64,000 bases of DNA, taken from NCBI RefSeq assembly GCF_051201685.1, contig NZ_CP179213.1:2728001-2792000 (forward strand). The letters are read 5' to 3'. Made by a program: the position numbers and the translations under genes. The notes under the pieces were generated by a model that did not search any database, was not told the DNA's origin, and was given only the letters and a program-made list of their open reading frames with translations. Source of the DNA: Luminiphilus sp051201685 (GTDB lineage: Bacteria > Pseudomonadota > Gammaproteobacteria > Pseudomonadales > Halieaceae). This document shows, piece after piece, positions 46,788-56,240 of the stretch (its first letter is position 1; every line of letters begins with the position of its first letter).

Positions 46788-47771
46788 ATGAGAGAGCTCA
46801 TAGCGCAGGAGCTGGAGCAGCTAAGGGGACGCTGGGAGGGAACGCCGCTGGAGCCATGGCTTGCGGTTTTGCCAACGCAGCTTGCCCAAGGCTTCTCAAG
46901 CGCCCGCTATGGCGATATACCTCGTTGGCTCCAAGCTCTATCAACGCTGCCAAAACTTAAGGTAGACGCGATCAATATGTCTACGGATCGAGTGGGGTGC
47001 ACGGGGGCTGTCACAAACAGTGAGCGCGACCAACTTACTGCAGCGTTGCAAGGTTTGCACCCTTGGCGGAAAGGTCCCTTCGAACTTTTTGGTTGTCACG
47101 TTGATACTGAGTGGCGCTCTGACTGGAAATGGAACCGCCTTGAGGGCGCTCTGGAAGATCTTGCCCAGCGACGAGTGCTAGACGTGGGATGTGGCAGCGG
47201 TTACCACAGCTGGCGAATGCTTGGAGCTAACGCAGAGGAAGTCATCGGAATCGATCCAAGCCCCCTCTCAAATCTGCAATTTCGCGCTGTGCAGCATTAC
47301 TTACATCAACCCAACATCAATATTTTTCCGCTTACCTTAGAACAAATGCCGTCGCAACTTCGCGCCTTCGATACGACCTTTTCTATGGGGGTTTTGTACC
47401 ACCGCCGATCACCGCTAGACCATCTTATCGATCTTCGAAATACGCTGCGGCCCGGCGGTCAATTGATTTTGGAAACACTGGTGGTTGAGGGCGGTCCCAA
47501 CACGGTTTTCGTGCCCCCAAATCGCTACGCCAAAATGGGTAATGTCTGGTGTCTGCCCAGTCCCGTGACGCTGCGCGGCTGGCTAGAAAAGGTCGGATTT
47601 AAAAACGCAGACATAGTGGACATCAACACGACCACCACAAACGAACAGCGAACAACACCTTGGATGACCTTTCACTCTCTCGAGCAATTCCTTGATAACA
47701 GCGACCCAAGCTTAACCGCCGAGGGCCATCCTTCGCCTATTAGAGCAATTCTCACAGCCAACGCACCCTGA
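46788..47771 (+). CDS. cmoB: tRNA uridine 5-oxyacetate carboxymethyltransferase CmoB
   Basis: Transfers the carboxymethyl group of carboxy-S-adenosylmethionine to 5-hydroxyuridine at position 34 of tRNA, making uridine-5-oxyacetic acid. The Rossmann SAM-binding motif is RVLDVGCGSGYHSWRML near residues 128-143. GPFELFG and DTEWRSDWKW just before it, and FSMGVLYHRRSPLDHL near 204, are CmoB signatures. The 327 residues match E. coli CmoB (323). CmoA, which makes the unusual cofactor and often lies next to it, is not adjacent here. It converges on lon. Confidence 0.93.
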   Translation: MRELIAQELEQLRGRWEGTPLEPWLAVLPTQLAQGFSSARYGDIPRWLQALSTLPKLKVDAINMSTDRVGCTGAVTNSERDQLTAALQGLHPWRKGPFELFGCHVDTEWRSDWKWNRLEGALEDLAQRRVLDVGCGSGYHSWRMLGANAEEVIGIDPSPLSNLQFRAVQHYLHQPNINIFPLTLEQMPSQLRAFDTTFSMGVLYHRRSPLDHLIDLRNTLRPGGQLILETLVVEGGPNTVFVPPNRYAKMGNVWCLPSPVTLRGWLEKVGFKNADIVDINTTTTNEQRTTPWMTFHSLEQFLDNSDPSLTAEGHPSPIRAILTANAP

Positions 47772-47781
47772 CAACCCTCCC

Positions 47782-50268
47782 TCAGTGTAGAGGGCGTTTG
47801 GGCACAGCCCCAGCAAACACAATTTCAAACACCTCATCAAAACTGCCGACAAAGTGTGCCGTCATACCTGAGGTTAAATAATCGGGTAACTCTTCGTAGT
47901 CACCGCGATTAGCAGAAGGCAATACGACCTCTGATATTTGAGCTCGGCGAGCCGCCACCATTTTTTCTCGGATGCCACCCACCGGGAGCACTTGCCCAGT
48001 CAATGTCAATTCGCCCGTCATGGCTAGCGGACGCTTTATCCGCTGACCTCGCGCAAGGGATATGAGTGCTGCCGCCATCGTAATACCTGCACTGGGCCCG
48101 TCTTTTGGGGTAGCGCCCTCAGGCACGTGCAAATGAACCATCGATGTATCAAAAAAATCCTCAGCACCGCCAAAATCAGCCAGATGGGCAACGCAATAGC
48201 TGTATGCGATTTCTGCACTTTCCTTCATCACCTCACCCAGTTGCCCAGTGAGCTTGAAACCACGATTTAAGGTATGAATTCTGCTCGACTCGATTGCGAG
48301 AGTGACACCGCCGTGCGCGGTCCAAGCCAAGCCAGTCACGACGCCTTTACCTCGCAAGGGTCGTTCATTGCGGTAGCGAGGTTGACCAAGCAAGCCCGCT
48401 ATGTCCTTTTTGCCCAGTCGAACACGGGAAGCATCACCGTCAACAAGCTGCACAATCGCCTTTCTTATTACGGCCGCCAGGTGTTTTTCCAACTGACGCA
48501 CACCCGCCTCACGGCAGTAGCCGTCAATGACCAAGCGAAGCGCCGCGTCATTAATGCGTATCTGAGAGGGTTTCGCCCCGTGCCTTAGCAGTAATTTTGG
48601 CCATAAATGGTTACGGGCAATGTCTAGCTTTTCCTCAGCGATATAGCCCGAAAGACGAATTGTCTCCATACGATCTAAAAGCGCCGGAGGAATGGTGTCT
48701 AGCTGATTAGCCGTAGCGATAAAAAGCACGCGTGAAAGGTCAACACGTAAATCGAGATAGTGGTCGAGAAATTCGGTGTTCTGCTCTGGGTCCAGTACCT
48801 CCAGAAGTGCCGAGGCCGGATCGCCCTGATAAGAGCGTCCCACCTTGTCGATTTCATCAAGCATGATTACCGGATTCGCGACATCGACGTCTTTTAAAGC
48901 CTGAACCAGCTTACCCGGCATCGCACCAATGTAGGTTCTACGGTGCCCTTTGATCTCGGCTTCATCACGAATACCGCCCAAACTAAATCGGAAAAATTTT
49001 CGGCCTAAAGCGTCAGCAACAGATTTACCGATACTGGTTTTACCGACCCCAGGCGGGCCGACAAGCAATAATATAGAACCATCAATGGTGCCCTTGAAGT
49101 TGCCCACAGCTAAAAACTCGGTAATACGCTGCTTAACATCACCTAGGCCATCGTGGTGCCGATCAAGCTCACTGCGAGCATGTTCTAAATTCAAGTTGTC
49201 ATCTGAAAACACACCCCACGGCACGGAACTGATCCAATCGAGGTAATTTCGTGTCACGGCATACTCAGGTGAACCTGATTCCAACACCTTAAGCTTGTCT
49301 AATTCCTCTGAAAAACGCGCGGAAACGTGATCCGGAGGATTGCGTATCGACATGCGCTCAGCGAATTTTTCAGCATCCGATGTTTTATCATCTTTGGAAA
49401 TTCCCAGCTCTCGCTGGATCACCTTCATTTGCTCTTTAAGAAAAAACTCGCGTTGGTTGTCGGAGGCTTTTGCATTGACCTCTCGACTAATTTCTCCTTG
49501 AAGCTCAGCAACTTCTTTTTCTCGTCGCAGCAACTCCAGCACTTGATTCATACGCGTAGCCAGAGGCAGAGTCTGCAGGATGTCTTGCAGTTGCTCCCCG
49601 GAAGCTGTCGTCATAGCTGCAGCAAAGTCTGCCAACAGACTCGGCTGATTCGGATTGAAATTGCCTAGGTATTGCTTGAGCTCTTGGGAATAAAGAGGAT
49701 TCAGCGGTAACAGCTCTTTAATGGCAGCAATAATTGCCATTGCGTAGGCCTTAACCTCATCGCTATCACGCTCACCTTTGGAGCGCGGGTACTCAACCTG
49801 GGCAATAAACGGACCGTCCTCGCGTAGCCAGCGAACAATACGAAACCGTTTAATACCCTGAGCTAGGAATTGCCCAGAATTCTCAGCCTGCCCTTGAGGT
49901 TGATGAAGTCTTACAACGCAGCCCATGTCTGGAAAATCGCTGCTGACGACGTCTATTGGATTCACATCACCAACAAAAGCCAACCCCAACAATCCTTTGC
50001 CCTGCTCAGATATGGCTGCCAGTGTTTTTTGCCACTGATCTAGATTGAGACCAATCGGCTGCACCTGACCGGGGAAAAAAGGGCGCCCGGGCAGCGGGAG
50101 TAGCACTAGCGTTTCGGGCAACACGTCCGCGGCGACTGCTGGAGTCGATGCCTGTTCTGCTACGACATCACTGGCTCCCAACTCGTAGTGCGCCGACACG
50201 CCCTCGAGAAAGCCGTGGCCATCGGTGGTGTCTGGTTTGTCTGAACTATGATCGTCTTCGCTGCTCAT
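47782..50268 (-). CDS. lon: ATP-dependent protease Lon
   Basis: A cytoplasmic AAA+ serine protease that degrades misfolded and regulatory proteins. The N-terminal substrate-binding domain spans about 48-245 (ETLVLLPLPGRPFFPGQ), then a coiled coil, the AAA+ domain (Walker A GPPGVGKTS, Walker B VIMLDEIDK) and the protease domain (about 620-820). The catalytic Ser is in KDGPSAGI and the Lys in GIREKMVAA. A 45-residue N-terminal extension rich in Asp and Ser precedes the usual start of the fold. At 828 residues it is slightly longer than E. coli Lon (784). It follows a DUF1820 gene by 86 bases on the same strand. Confidence 0.95.
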   Translation of the reverse strand: MSSEDDHSSDKPDTTDGHGFLEGVSAHYELGASDVVAEQASTPAVAADVLPETLVLLPLPGRPFFPGQVQPIGLNLDQWQKTLAAISEQGKGLLGLAFVGDVNPIDVVSSDFPDMGCVVRLHQPQGQAENSGQFLAQGIKRFRIVRWLREDGPFIAQVEYPRSKGERDSDEVKAYAMAIIAAIKELLPLNPLYSQELKQYLGNFNPNQPSLLADFAAAMTTASGEQLQDILQTLPLATRMNQVLELLRREKEVAELQGEISREVNAKASDNQREFFLKEQMKVIQRELGISKDDKTSDAEKFAERMSIRNPPDHVSARFSEELDKLKVLESGSPEYAVTRNYLDWISSVPWGVFSDDNLNLEHARSELDRHHDGLGDVKQRITEFLAVGNFKGTIDGSILLLVGPPGVGKTSIGKSVADALGRKFFRFSLGGIRDEAEIKGHRRTYIGAMPGKLVQALKDVDVANPVIMLDEIDKVGRSYQGDPASALLEVLDPEQNTEFLDHYLDLRVDLSRVLFIATANQLDTIPPALLDRMETIRLSGYIAEEKLDIARNHLWPKLLLRHGAKPSQIRINDAALRLVIDGYCREAGVRQLEKHLAAVIRKAIVQLVDGDASRVRLGKKDIAGLLGQPRYRNERPLRGKGVVTGLAWTAHGGVTLAIESSRIHTLNRGFKLTGQLGEVMKESAEIAYSYCVAHLADFGGAEDFFDTSMVHLHVPEGATPKDGPSAGITMAAALISLARGQRIKRPLAMTGELTLTGQVLPVGGIREKMVAARRAQISEVVLPSANRGDYEELPDYLTSGMTAHFVGSFDEVFEIVFAGAVPKRPLH

Positions 50269-50354
50269 TACAGCTTACCTCGTCACTTGGCATTCTTTTA
50301 CGCTCATCCAAGATGTGGTGGTAAGCAGCCCGTAATTCAAGGGCGCAAGGCGAG

Positions 50355-50705
50355 TCAGTCATCGCCCCCTGATGGAGCAGACGGCATGCCGTTAAACGGC
50401 AGATGGGAAATTTTCGCCCCAGTAGCAGATGCCTCAGATACGCGAACCGTGCCTTCCTTCTCTACCTCATCGATGCGAATAACTGAGTGCAGCGGAATAT
50501 AACTGCGCTTCACGCCCGAAAACTCGTTCTTTAACTTCTCTTCCGAGGGGTCAACGAGGACGGCTGACCGCTCACCAAATACCAGCTCTTCAACCTCAAT
50601 AAAACCCCACATGTCGCTCTGGAATATTTGTCTCGCGAAGACCTCAAAGACTTGGCCTCCGTTTTGGAAAATAACCTTGTAGACGGGTTGAGTTGTCATG
50701 GGCAT
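50355..50705 (-). CDS. DUF1820 family protein
   Basis: A small cytoplasmic protein of 116 residues. The segments PVYKVIFQNGGQVFEVFARQ and FIEVEELVFGER are typical of DUF1820, a gammaproteobacterial family without known function. The last 25 residues are Ser-, Ala- and Pro-rich and probably disordered. A second ATG three codons in could be the true start. It lies upstream of lon on the same strand and is divergent from miaB. Confidence 0.85.
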   Translation of the reverse strand: MPMTTQPVYKVIFQNGGQVFEVFARQIFQSDMWGFIEVEELVFGERSAVLVDPSEEKLKNEFSGVKRSYIPLHSVIRIDEVEKEGTVRVSEASATGAKISHLPFNGMPSAPSGGDD

Positions 50706-50842
50706 TGGACGCGGTTAAGAAAAAAAGGGCGGGAATGGTACCACTTCTGAGGTTATCCGCCAGTGGATTCTAGCGCACAGGTGGTTTCATATCGGTATAC
50801 TTCCCATCATCCGCTCTATCTATCGCAAGTGAGACCACCTTT

Positions 50843-52192
50843 TTGACAACGCCACCTCAGAAAAAACTGTTCGTACAAACCCACGGCTGCCAGATGAATG
50901 AATACGATTCTGCTCGTATGGCCGACCTGTTGGGAGAAAGCCACGGGCTAACAATGACCGATCAGGTGGAGGAAGCCGACGTTCTGTTGCTAAACACCTG
51001 CTCAATCCGCGAAAAGGCTCAGGAAAAGGTTTTTCATCAATTGGGGCGTTGGCGGCCTCTGAAGGAGGCCAAGCCCGACTTAATCATTGGTGTCGGTGGC
51101 TGTGTTGCAAGTCAGGAGGGTGCTGAGATCAGTAAACGCGCACCCTTTGTCGATTTGATTTTTGGACCACAAACCCTACACCGTCTTCCCGAGATGATTG
51201 ATGCTTCAAGGGACGGCACCCCCGTTGTTGTTGACGTCAGCTTCCCCGAGATAGAAAAATTTGACCGGCTTCCAGAGCCCCGAGTAGACGGCCCCAGCGC
51301 CTTTGTTTCCATTATGGAGGGCTGCAGCAAATATTGTACGTTTTGCGTAGTGCCCTACACCCGTGGCGAGGAGGTTTCCCGCCCGGTCGACGATGTCATT
51401 GCCGAGATTGCCTCACTCGCCAATGGCGGTGTGAGAGAGGTCAATCTGCTTGGGCAAAATGTGAATGCCTACAGAGGGCCTAACCACTTGGGCGACAATG
51501 TCGATTTCGCAGAGCTCCTCCACCTGGTGAATTTAGTGCCAGGCATAGAACGCATTCGCTACACGACCTCACACCCTGTAGAGTTTTCTGACGCCCTGAT
51601 TCAGTGCTACGCGGATATTCCAGCACTGGTGGACCACTTACACCTGCCGGTACAAAGCGGCTCGGATCGCACGTTAATGGCCATGAAGCGAGGCCACACG
51701 GCGTTGGAGTACAAAGCGAAAATAAGAGCCCTGCGCCGGATTCGTCCCAACATTTCTTTGTCCTCGGACTTCATCATCGGTTTTCCTGGTGAAGATGAGA
51801 AGGACTTTGCTGCGACAATGAAGCTCATTGAAGAGGTGGGGTTCGATAGCTCGTTTAGTTTTATTTACAGCGCCCGCCCCGGAACACCTGCAGCCGATCT
51901 TTCAGACGAAACCACCATGGAGACAAAAAAACAGCGCTTGAAAATCCTGCAAGGAAGAATCGCCCAGCAAGCCGCCGCTATTGGGGTCGCCATGGTGGGA
52001 AGTGAGCAGCGTATTTTGGTGACCGGAGTGTCTAAAAAGGATCCCGGACAACTCGCTGGGCGCACGGAGAATAACCGAGTGGTCAACTTCAGCTGCGATG
52101 ACAGTGGGCTTATTGGTCAATTCGCCGACGTAAAGATTGTCGAAGCTTTGCCCAACTCACTGAGAGGTCAGTTACTCCCGCAGCTTGTCTGA
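50843..52192 (+). CDS. miaB: tRNA-2-methylthio-N6-dimethylallyladenosine synthase MiaB
   Basis: A radical SAM methylthiotransferase that adds a methylthio group to N6-isopentenyl-A37 in tRNA. The N-terminal domain holds the three Cys of the second cluster (THGCQMN, NTCSIRE, GGCVASQ), and the radical SAM cluster motif is CSKYCTFC near residue 157. The TRAM domain forms the last 65 residues. At 449 residues it is of normal length. The start is TTG, giving TTPPQKKLFVQTHGC as the family begins. It heads a run of eight same-strand genes with short gaps or overlaps. Confidence 0.95.
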   Translation: MTTPPQKKLFVQTHGCQMNEYDSARMADLLGESHGLTMTDQVEEADVLLLNTCSIREKAQEKVFHQLGRWRPLKEAKPDLIIGVGGCVASQEGAEISKRAPFVDLIFGPQTLHRLPEMIDASRDGTPVVVDVSFPEIEKFDRLPEPRVDGPSAFVSIMEGCSKYCTFCVVPYTRGEEVSRPVDDVIAEIASLANGGVREVNLLGQNVNAYRGPNHLGDNVDFAELLHLVNLVPGIERIRYTTSHPVEFSDALIQCYADIPALVDHLHLPVQSGSDRTLMAMKRGHTALEYKAKIRALRRIRPNISLSSDFIIGFPGEDEKDFAATMKLIEEVGFDSSFSFIYSARPGTPAADLSDETTMETKKQRLKILQGRIAQQAAAIGVAMVGSEQRILVTGVSKKDPGQLAGRTENNRVVNFSCDDSGLIGQFADVKIVEALPNSLRGQLLPQLV

Positions 52193-53321
52193 CCGATTAA
52201 AGGCAGTTGACTCCCACGATAAGGTCTGTATCTTCTCTCTCCCAGTTGCGAAAAGAGCGAACAAACAGGCGTTGGACACCATTAGCGCAGCCCCCGATCC
52301 CGGCGACACCACGGAGTCGGCCTCACAACTCAGCATTACCCTCGAACCTAATGATGCGCGTCACCTGGCCGCGCTGTGCGGACAGTTGGATGCGCATTTG
52401 CGCCAACTGGAAGAGCGACTGAGTGTAGTGATACGCAATCGCAGCAATCACTTCACCGTCTCGGGAAACGCCGACGCTGTTTCGATAACGGTTGCACTGC
52501 TAGAAACCTTATACAGTGAGGCATGTCAGGGCATCGGCATTAGCCCAGAAAGCGTTCATTTGCACCTGCAGCAAGCCGATCTCGAGCATCTAGCACACCA
52601 CCGTCAGCAAAACCCCAGCAGCGATGTTGAACCCATCACCGTCATTCGGACCAAGCGGACATCCATTAAGCCTAGGGGTAAAAATCAGCAATCTTACGTC
52701 CGGGCACTTCAGCGGCACGACATAAACTTTGGTATTGGTCCTGCCGGCACAGGGAAAACGTATTTGGGTGTCGCTTGCGCCGTCCAGGCACTTCTAGACG
52801 AGCAAGTGCGCCGTATTTTACTGGTGCGGCCCGCGGTAGAAGCCGGCGAGAGGTTGGGTTTTCTTCCTGGCGACCTCAGCCAAAAGGTGGACCCTTATCT
52901 CCGTCCGCTTTACGACGCACTCTATGAAATGCTGGGATTTGAGACCGTCACTAAATATATAGAGCGCAATATCATTGAAGTGGCGCCTCTAGCCTTTATG
53001 CGCGGGCGAACCCTCAACAATGCCTTCATCATTTTAGATGAGGCACAAAATACAACCCGAGAACAAATGAAGATGTTCTTAACCCGCATTGGGTTTGGCT
53101 CAACCGCCGTCATCACCGGTGATGCCACACAAATTGACCTACCAAAGGGCCAACAATCTGGACTCACCCACGCCACGCAAGTTTTAGAAGGTGTCGAGGG
53201 CATCACATTTACTTGGTTTGCCAATAAAGACGTCGTGCGCCATCCCCTCGTACAAAGAGTGGTTTCAGCCTATGACGAATTTGAGGCTAGGAGCCCCAAG
53301 CTAGAGCGTAGGGAACCATGA
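52185..53321 (+). CDS. phoH: PhoH-like ATPase (YbeZ)
   Basis: A P-loop ATPase linked to RNA metabolism and found next to the RNase YbeY in most bacteria. The Walker A motif is GPAGTGKTY, followed by RPAVEAGERLGFLPGD and the Walker B segment FIILDEAQNTT. An N-terminal KH-like region (about 50-130) precedes the ATPase. The start is uncertain: TTG at 52185 overlaps the miaB stop, while TTG at 52272 would give 349 residues, close to E. coli YbeZ (346). The stop overlaps the ybeY start by four bases, so the two are translationally coupled. Confidence 0.92.
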   Translation: MSDRLKAVDSHDKVCIFSLPVAKRANKQALDTISAAPDPGDTTESASQLSITLEPNDARHLAALCGQLDAHLRQLEERLSVVIRNRSNHFTVSGNADAVSITVALLETLYSEACQGIGISPESVHLHLQQADLEHLAHHRQQNPSSDVEPITVIRTKRTSIKPRGKNQQSYVRALQRHDINFGIGPAGTGKTYLGVACAVQALLDEQVRRILLVRPAVEAGERLGFLPGDLSQKVDPYLRPLYDALYEMLGFETVTKYIERNIIEVAPLAFMRGRTLNNAFIILDEAQNTTREQMKMFLTRIGFGSTAVITGDATQIDLPKGQQSGLTHATQVLEGVEGITFTWFANKDVVRHPLVQRVVSAYDEFEARSPKLERREP

Positions 53322-53809
53322 CCCCCGTACTCCACATCGAGCGCGACGACGACATCGAGGCTCCCGAAGACGAGAGCTTTGAACGGTGGGTTAATGCAAC
53401 CTGCCGTGCGCTAGAGACAACTTCAACTGCCCGACCAGAGCTGAGTATCCGCATCAGTAACACCGACGAAATGAGCCAGCTGAATCAGCGCTTTCGACAT
53501 CGCTCCGGTCCCACAAACGTGCTTTCTTTTCCCGCTGAAATCCCGACCGATGTCGGTTGCGAACTGCTGGGAGATATCGTTATTTGCAGCCCCCTGGTAT
53601 GGCAGGAGGCCCAGGAACAGGGCAAAACTCCCATCTGTCACTGGGCCCATCTGACCGTACATGGGGTCCTTCATTTATTGGGCTATGATCACGATTCAGA
53701 CGATACGGCTCAAGATATGGAAGCTCTAGAAACCCAAATTTTGCAGCAATTCGGCTACCCTAACCCGTATCTTTTCGGCGCTGAAGACCCGCGAGCTGAA
53801 CTTCCGTGA
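53318..53809 (+). CDS. ybeY: Endoribonuclease YbeY
   Basis: A metal-dependent RNase needed for 16S rRNA maturation and ribosome quality control. The zinc-binding motif is HGVLHLLGYDH near residues 112-122, and the preceding segment is RHRSGPTNVLSFP. Its 163 residues are close to E. coli YbeY (155). Start and stop both overlap the neighbouring genes by four bases (ATGA at the start; GTGA at the stop), so it is translated together with phoH and corC. Confidence 0.95.
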   Translation: MTPVLHIERDDDIEAPEDESFERWVNATCRALETTSTARPELSIRISNTDEMSQLNQRFRHRSGPTNVLSFPAEIPTDVGCELLGDIVICSPLVWQEAQEQGKTPICHWAHLTVHGVLHLLGYDHDSDDTAQDMEALETQILQQFGYPNPYLFGAEDPRAELP

Positions 53810-54654
53810 ACGACCTACACACTCCCGAAAGTGATGAGCGCAGCTGGGTTGAACGGTTAACACAGTTTCTTTCTGGGACCCCCCAAAATCGCGCTGATCT
53901 AGAGGGCTTGCTCGAGCTTGCCGTTGACAACGAGCTGATTGATGACGACGCGAAAACCATTATGGAAGGCGCCCTGTCAGTCAGTGACATGCAGGTGCGG
54001 GACATCATGATCCCCCGTGCGCAGATGACCGTCATTAAAATCGATGCTGATCTCGATGAAGCTCTGCCCCAAATCATCCATGCCGCCCACTCGCGCTTTC
54101 CCGTTATCGATGACAACCTCGATAACGTAACCGGCATTTTATTGGCTAAAGATCTACTACCGTTGGTTTTGGAGCGCGAGCCAGAATTTGATCTGCGCAG
54201 CCTGTTGCGACCTGCAGTAGTGGTCCCCGAAAGCAAACGCCTGAATGTTCTACTCCGCGAATTCCGGCAAAATCGAAACCACATGGCCATCGTAATCGAC
54301 GAGTACGGAGGAGTTGCTGGCCTAGTGACCATTGAAGACGTGCTGGAAGAAATCGTCGGTGAAATTGAAGACGAGACAGACGTCGATGAAGGCCGGGATA
54401 TCCGAAAAATAAGTCCGACTGAGTTTTTCGTGAAGGCCCAAACGCCGATTGAGGACTTCAATGAGCACTTCGGCGTGACCTTTAGCAACGAAGAATTCGA
54501 TACGATTGGTGGCCTCGTAGTTAACGCCTTTGGACACATGCCTACCCGCAGCGAGACGACCCACCTCGAGCGCTTCGAGTTCAAGGTCGTCAACGCAGAT
54601 CAGCGTCGCTTGCTTAGCCTCCGAGTAACACCGCCCCATGACGCTGCTGACTGA
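53806..54654 (+). CDS. corC: CorC/YbeX CBS-domain protein
   Basis: A cytoplasmic protein with two CBS domains (about residues 70-190; RDIMIPRAQM and HMAIVIDEYGGVAGLVTIEDVLEEIVGEI) and a C-terminal CorC/HlyC domain (about 200-280). YbeX/CorC has been tied to Mg/Co efflux and to ribosome assembly under stress. The 282 residues match the E. coli protein (292). It starts with GTG overlapping the ybeY stop, and lnt begins 5 bases after its stop. Confidence 0.93.
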   Translation: MNDLHTPESDERSWVERLTQFLSGTPQNRADLEGLLELAVDNELIDDDAKTIMEGALSVSDMQVRDIMIPRAQMTVIKIDADLDEALPQIIHAAHSRFPVIDDNLDNVTGILLAKDLLPLVLEREPEFDLRSLLRPAVVVPESKRLNVLLREFRQNRNHMAIVIDEYGGVAGLVTIEDVLEEIVGEIEDETDVDEGRDIRKISPTEFFVKAQTPIEDFNEHFGVTFSNEEFDTIGGLVVNAFGHMPTRSETTHLERFEFKVVNADQRRLLSLRVTPPHDAAD

Positions 54655-54659
54655 TTAAC

Positions 54660-56150
54660 GTGACGTCTAGAGTTAAAGCTCTAGCTAGCAGTATGCTGCC
54701 GATCATCGCAGGCGCCCTCTTCATACCGGGCCTGGCACCTCTGTCAGCTTGGCCGGCCACATTGTTCAGCATTGCTGCCTTGTTGTATCTCGTCCATCGC
54801 CCATCAAATCACTCTGCCTTTGTCACCGGCTGGCTCTACGGCGCCGGCCTCTTTGGTGGTGGCGTCTCCTGGGTCTATGTCAGCATCAATGTTTATGGTC
54901 AAGCGCCACCGCCATTAGCCGGGGCCCTCACCGCGGCCTTTTGCTTGGGACTCGCCCTACTCACTGGGCTTCAAATGGCGCTATACCGCTACTGCATTGG
55001 CGATTGTGAAAACCCCGAGCCCGCACTTTTTGCGGCAATCTGGGTCTTGTTCGAATGGGTGCGCAGCTGGCTTCTGACTGGTTTTCCCTGGCTCTATGCG
55101 GGGTACATTGCTCTCGACACCCCGGCGGCCGGTTGGGCGCCGGTGATTGGTGTTTATGGGCTGAGCTTTATTATTGTGGGACTCTCAGCCGCCGTTGGCT
55201 CTTGGGCGTTCACTCGGCACAGCGGGCGCCGCAGCAAATGGGCAGCAACTTCAATTTGGGCCCTTGTAATTCTAATGGGCTTGCCCCTAAGTGCCATTCA
55301 GTGGACTCAGGACAGTGCCGCCCCTGTGACTACCGCCATTTATCAGCCCAATATTTCTCTAGAAAAAAAATGGAACCGTCGCTATTTTCGCGCAATCCAA
55401 CAGCAATACATAAACCGCTCTTTACCCCATTTCGAAACGGTTGACCTCATACTGTGGCCTGAATCTGCACTGCCCGGCTACCGCGACCGCATCAACGACT
55501 ACCTGAATCAGGTTTCTGCCGCAGCCGAGCAAACAGAAACCACATTGATTACCGGCATTCCCACCCGTGACGAAAAAGGCAGCTATAACAGTATTATTGC
55601 TTTAGGTCAGGGAAACGGTGAGTACCGCAAACAAAAGCTGGTGCCTTTTGGAGAGTACGTGCCTTTTGAGGATAGCTTACGGGGCTTAATTCAATTTTTT
55701 GATTTACCCATGTCCAATTTCATTTCTGGGCCCGATGTTCCGCCAATCTTGTCGGCCGGAGCTTTACGTGTGGCATCCTTTATCTGTTATGAAGTGGTCT
55801 ATCCCGACTTCGTCTGGCAGGGTGCACGCACCTCAGAAATTCTGATTACCGTCAGCAACGACAGTTGGTTCGGTCACTCCATGGGGCCTTTACAACATCT
55901 GCAAATGGCGCGTTTTAGGGCGCTCGAGACTGGCAGGCCGCTTTTAAGAGGCACTAATAATGGTGTGTCAGCGATAATAGATCACAGGGGCGAGCCCGTC
56001 GTTACCGCGCCACAATTTGAAGAACACGTCATTACCGGAGTGGTACAGCCGAAAACAGGCTTAACTCCCATCATGTGGCTGGGAAGTGCACCCACTTTGG
56101 TTTTTTGTGGCTTATTCATCGCTGCTGCGGGCTATCGCAGACCACGTTGA
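54660..56150 (+). CDS. lnt: Apolipoprotein N-acyltransferase Lnt
   Basis: An inner-membrane enzyme that adds the third acyl chain to the N-terminal Cys of lipoproteins. The N-terminal third has about six membrane segments. The nitrilase-like periplasmic domain (about 220-470) shows the catalytic Glu in WPESALPG, Lys in KQKLVPFGEY and Cys in ASFICYEVVYPD. A last membrane helix closes the chain. It is 496 residues long with a GTG start. LptE, an expected product substrate, is encoded two genes on; the alkylsulfatase is another lipoprotein in this window. Confidence 0.95.
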   Translation: MTSRVKALASSMLPIIAGALFIPGLAPLSAWPATLFSIAALLYLVHRPSNHSAFVTGWLYGAGLFGGGVSWVYVSINVYGQAPPPLAGALTAAFCLGLALLTGLQMALYRYCIGDCENPEPALFAAIWVLFEWVRSWLLTGFPWLYAGYIALDTPAAGWAPVIGVYGLSFIIVGLSAAVGSWAFTRHSGRRSKWAATSIWALVILMGLPLSAIQWTQDSAAPVTTAIYQPNISLEKKWNRRYFRAIQQQYINRSLPHFETVDLILWPESALPGYRDRINDYLNQVSAAAEQTETTLITGIPTRDEKGSYNSIIALGQGNGEYRKQKLVPFGEYVPFEDSLRGLIQFFDLPMSNFISGPDVPPILSAGALRVASFICYEVVYPDFVWQGARTSEILITVSNDSWFGHSMGPLQHLQMARFRALETGRPLLRGTNNGVSAIIDHRGEPVVTAPQFEEHVITGVVQPKTGLTPIMWLGSAPTLVFCGLFIAAAGYRRPR

Positions 56151-56240
56151 CCACCCCAAGCCCTCTCTCAGACTGGTACACTTGAACCTTTGAGAACCAA
56201 TGTCCCCAATCAAACGATGGGGCAAGCAGATAGAGCCCCT

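Noticed and set aside
47779..47794. CCCTC/GAGGG hairpin between cmoB and lon
   Set aside because: Only five base pairs and no T run, so a terminator call is not justified.
56190..56240. Upstream TTG start of leuS
   Set aside because: The added 17 residues are unlike other LeuRS N termini; ATG at 56241 fits the family start.
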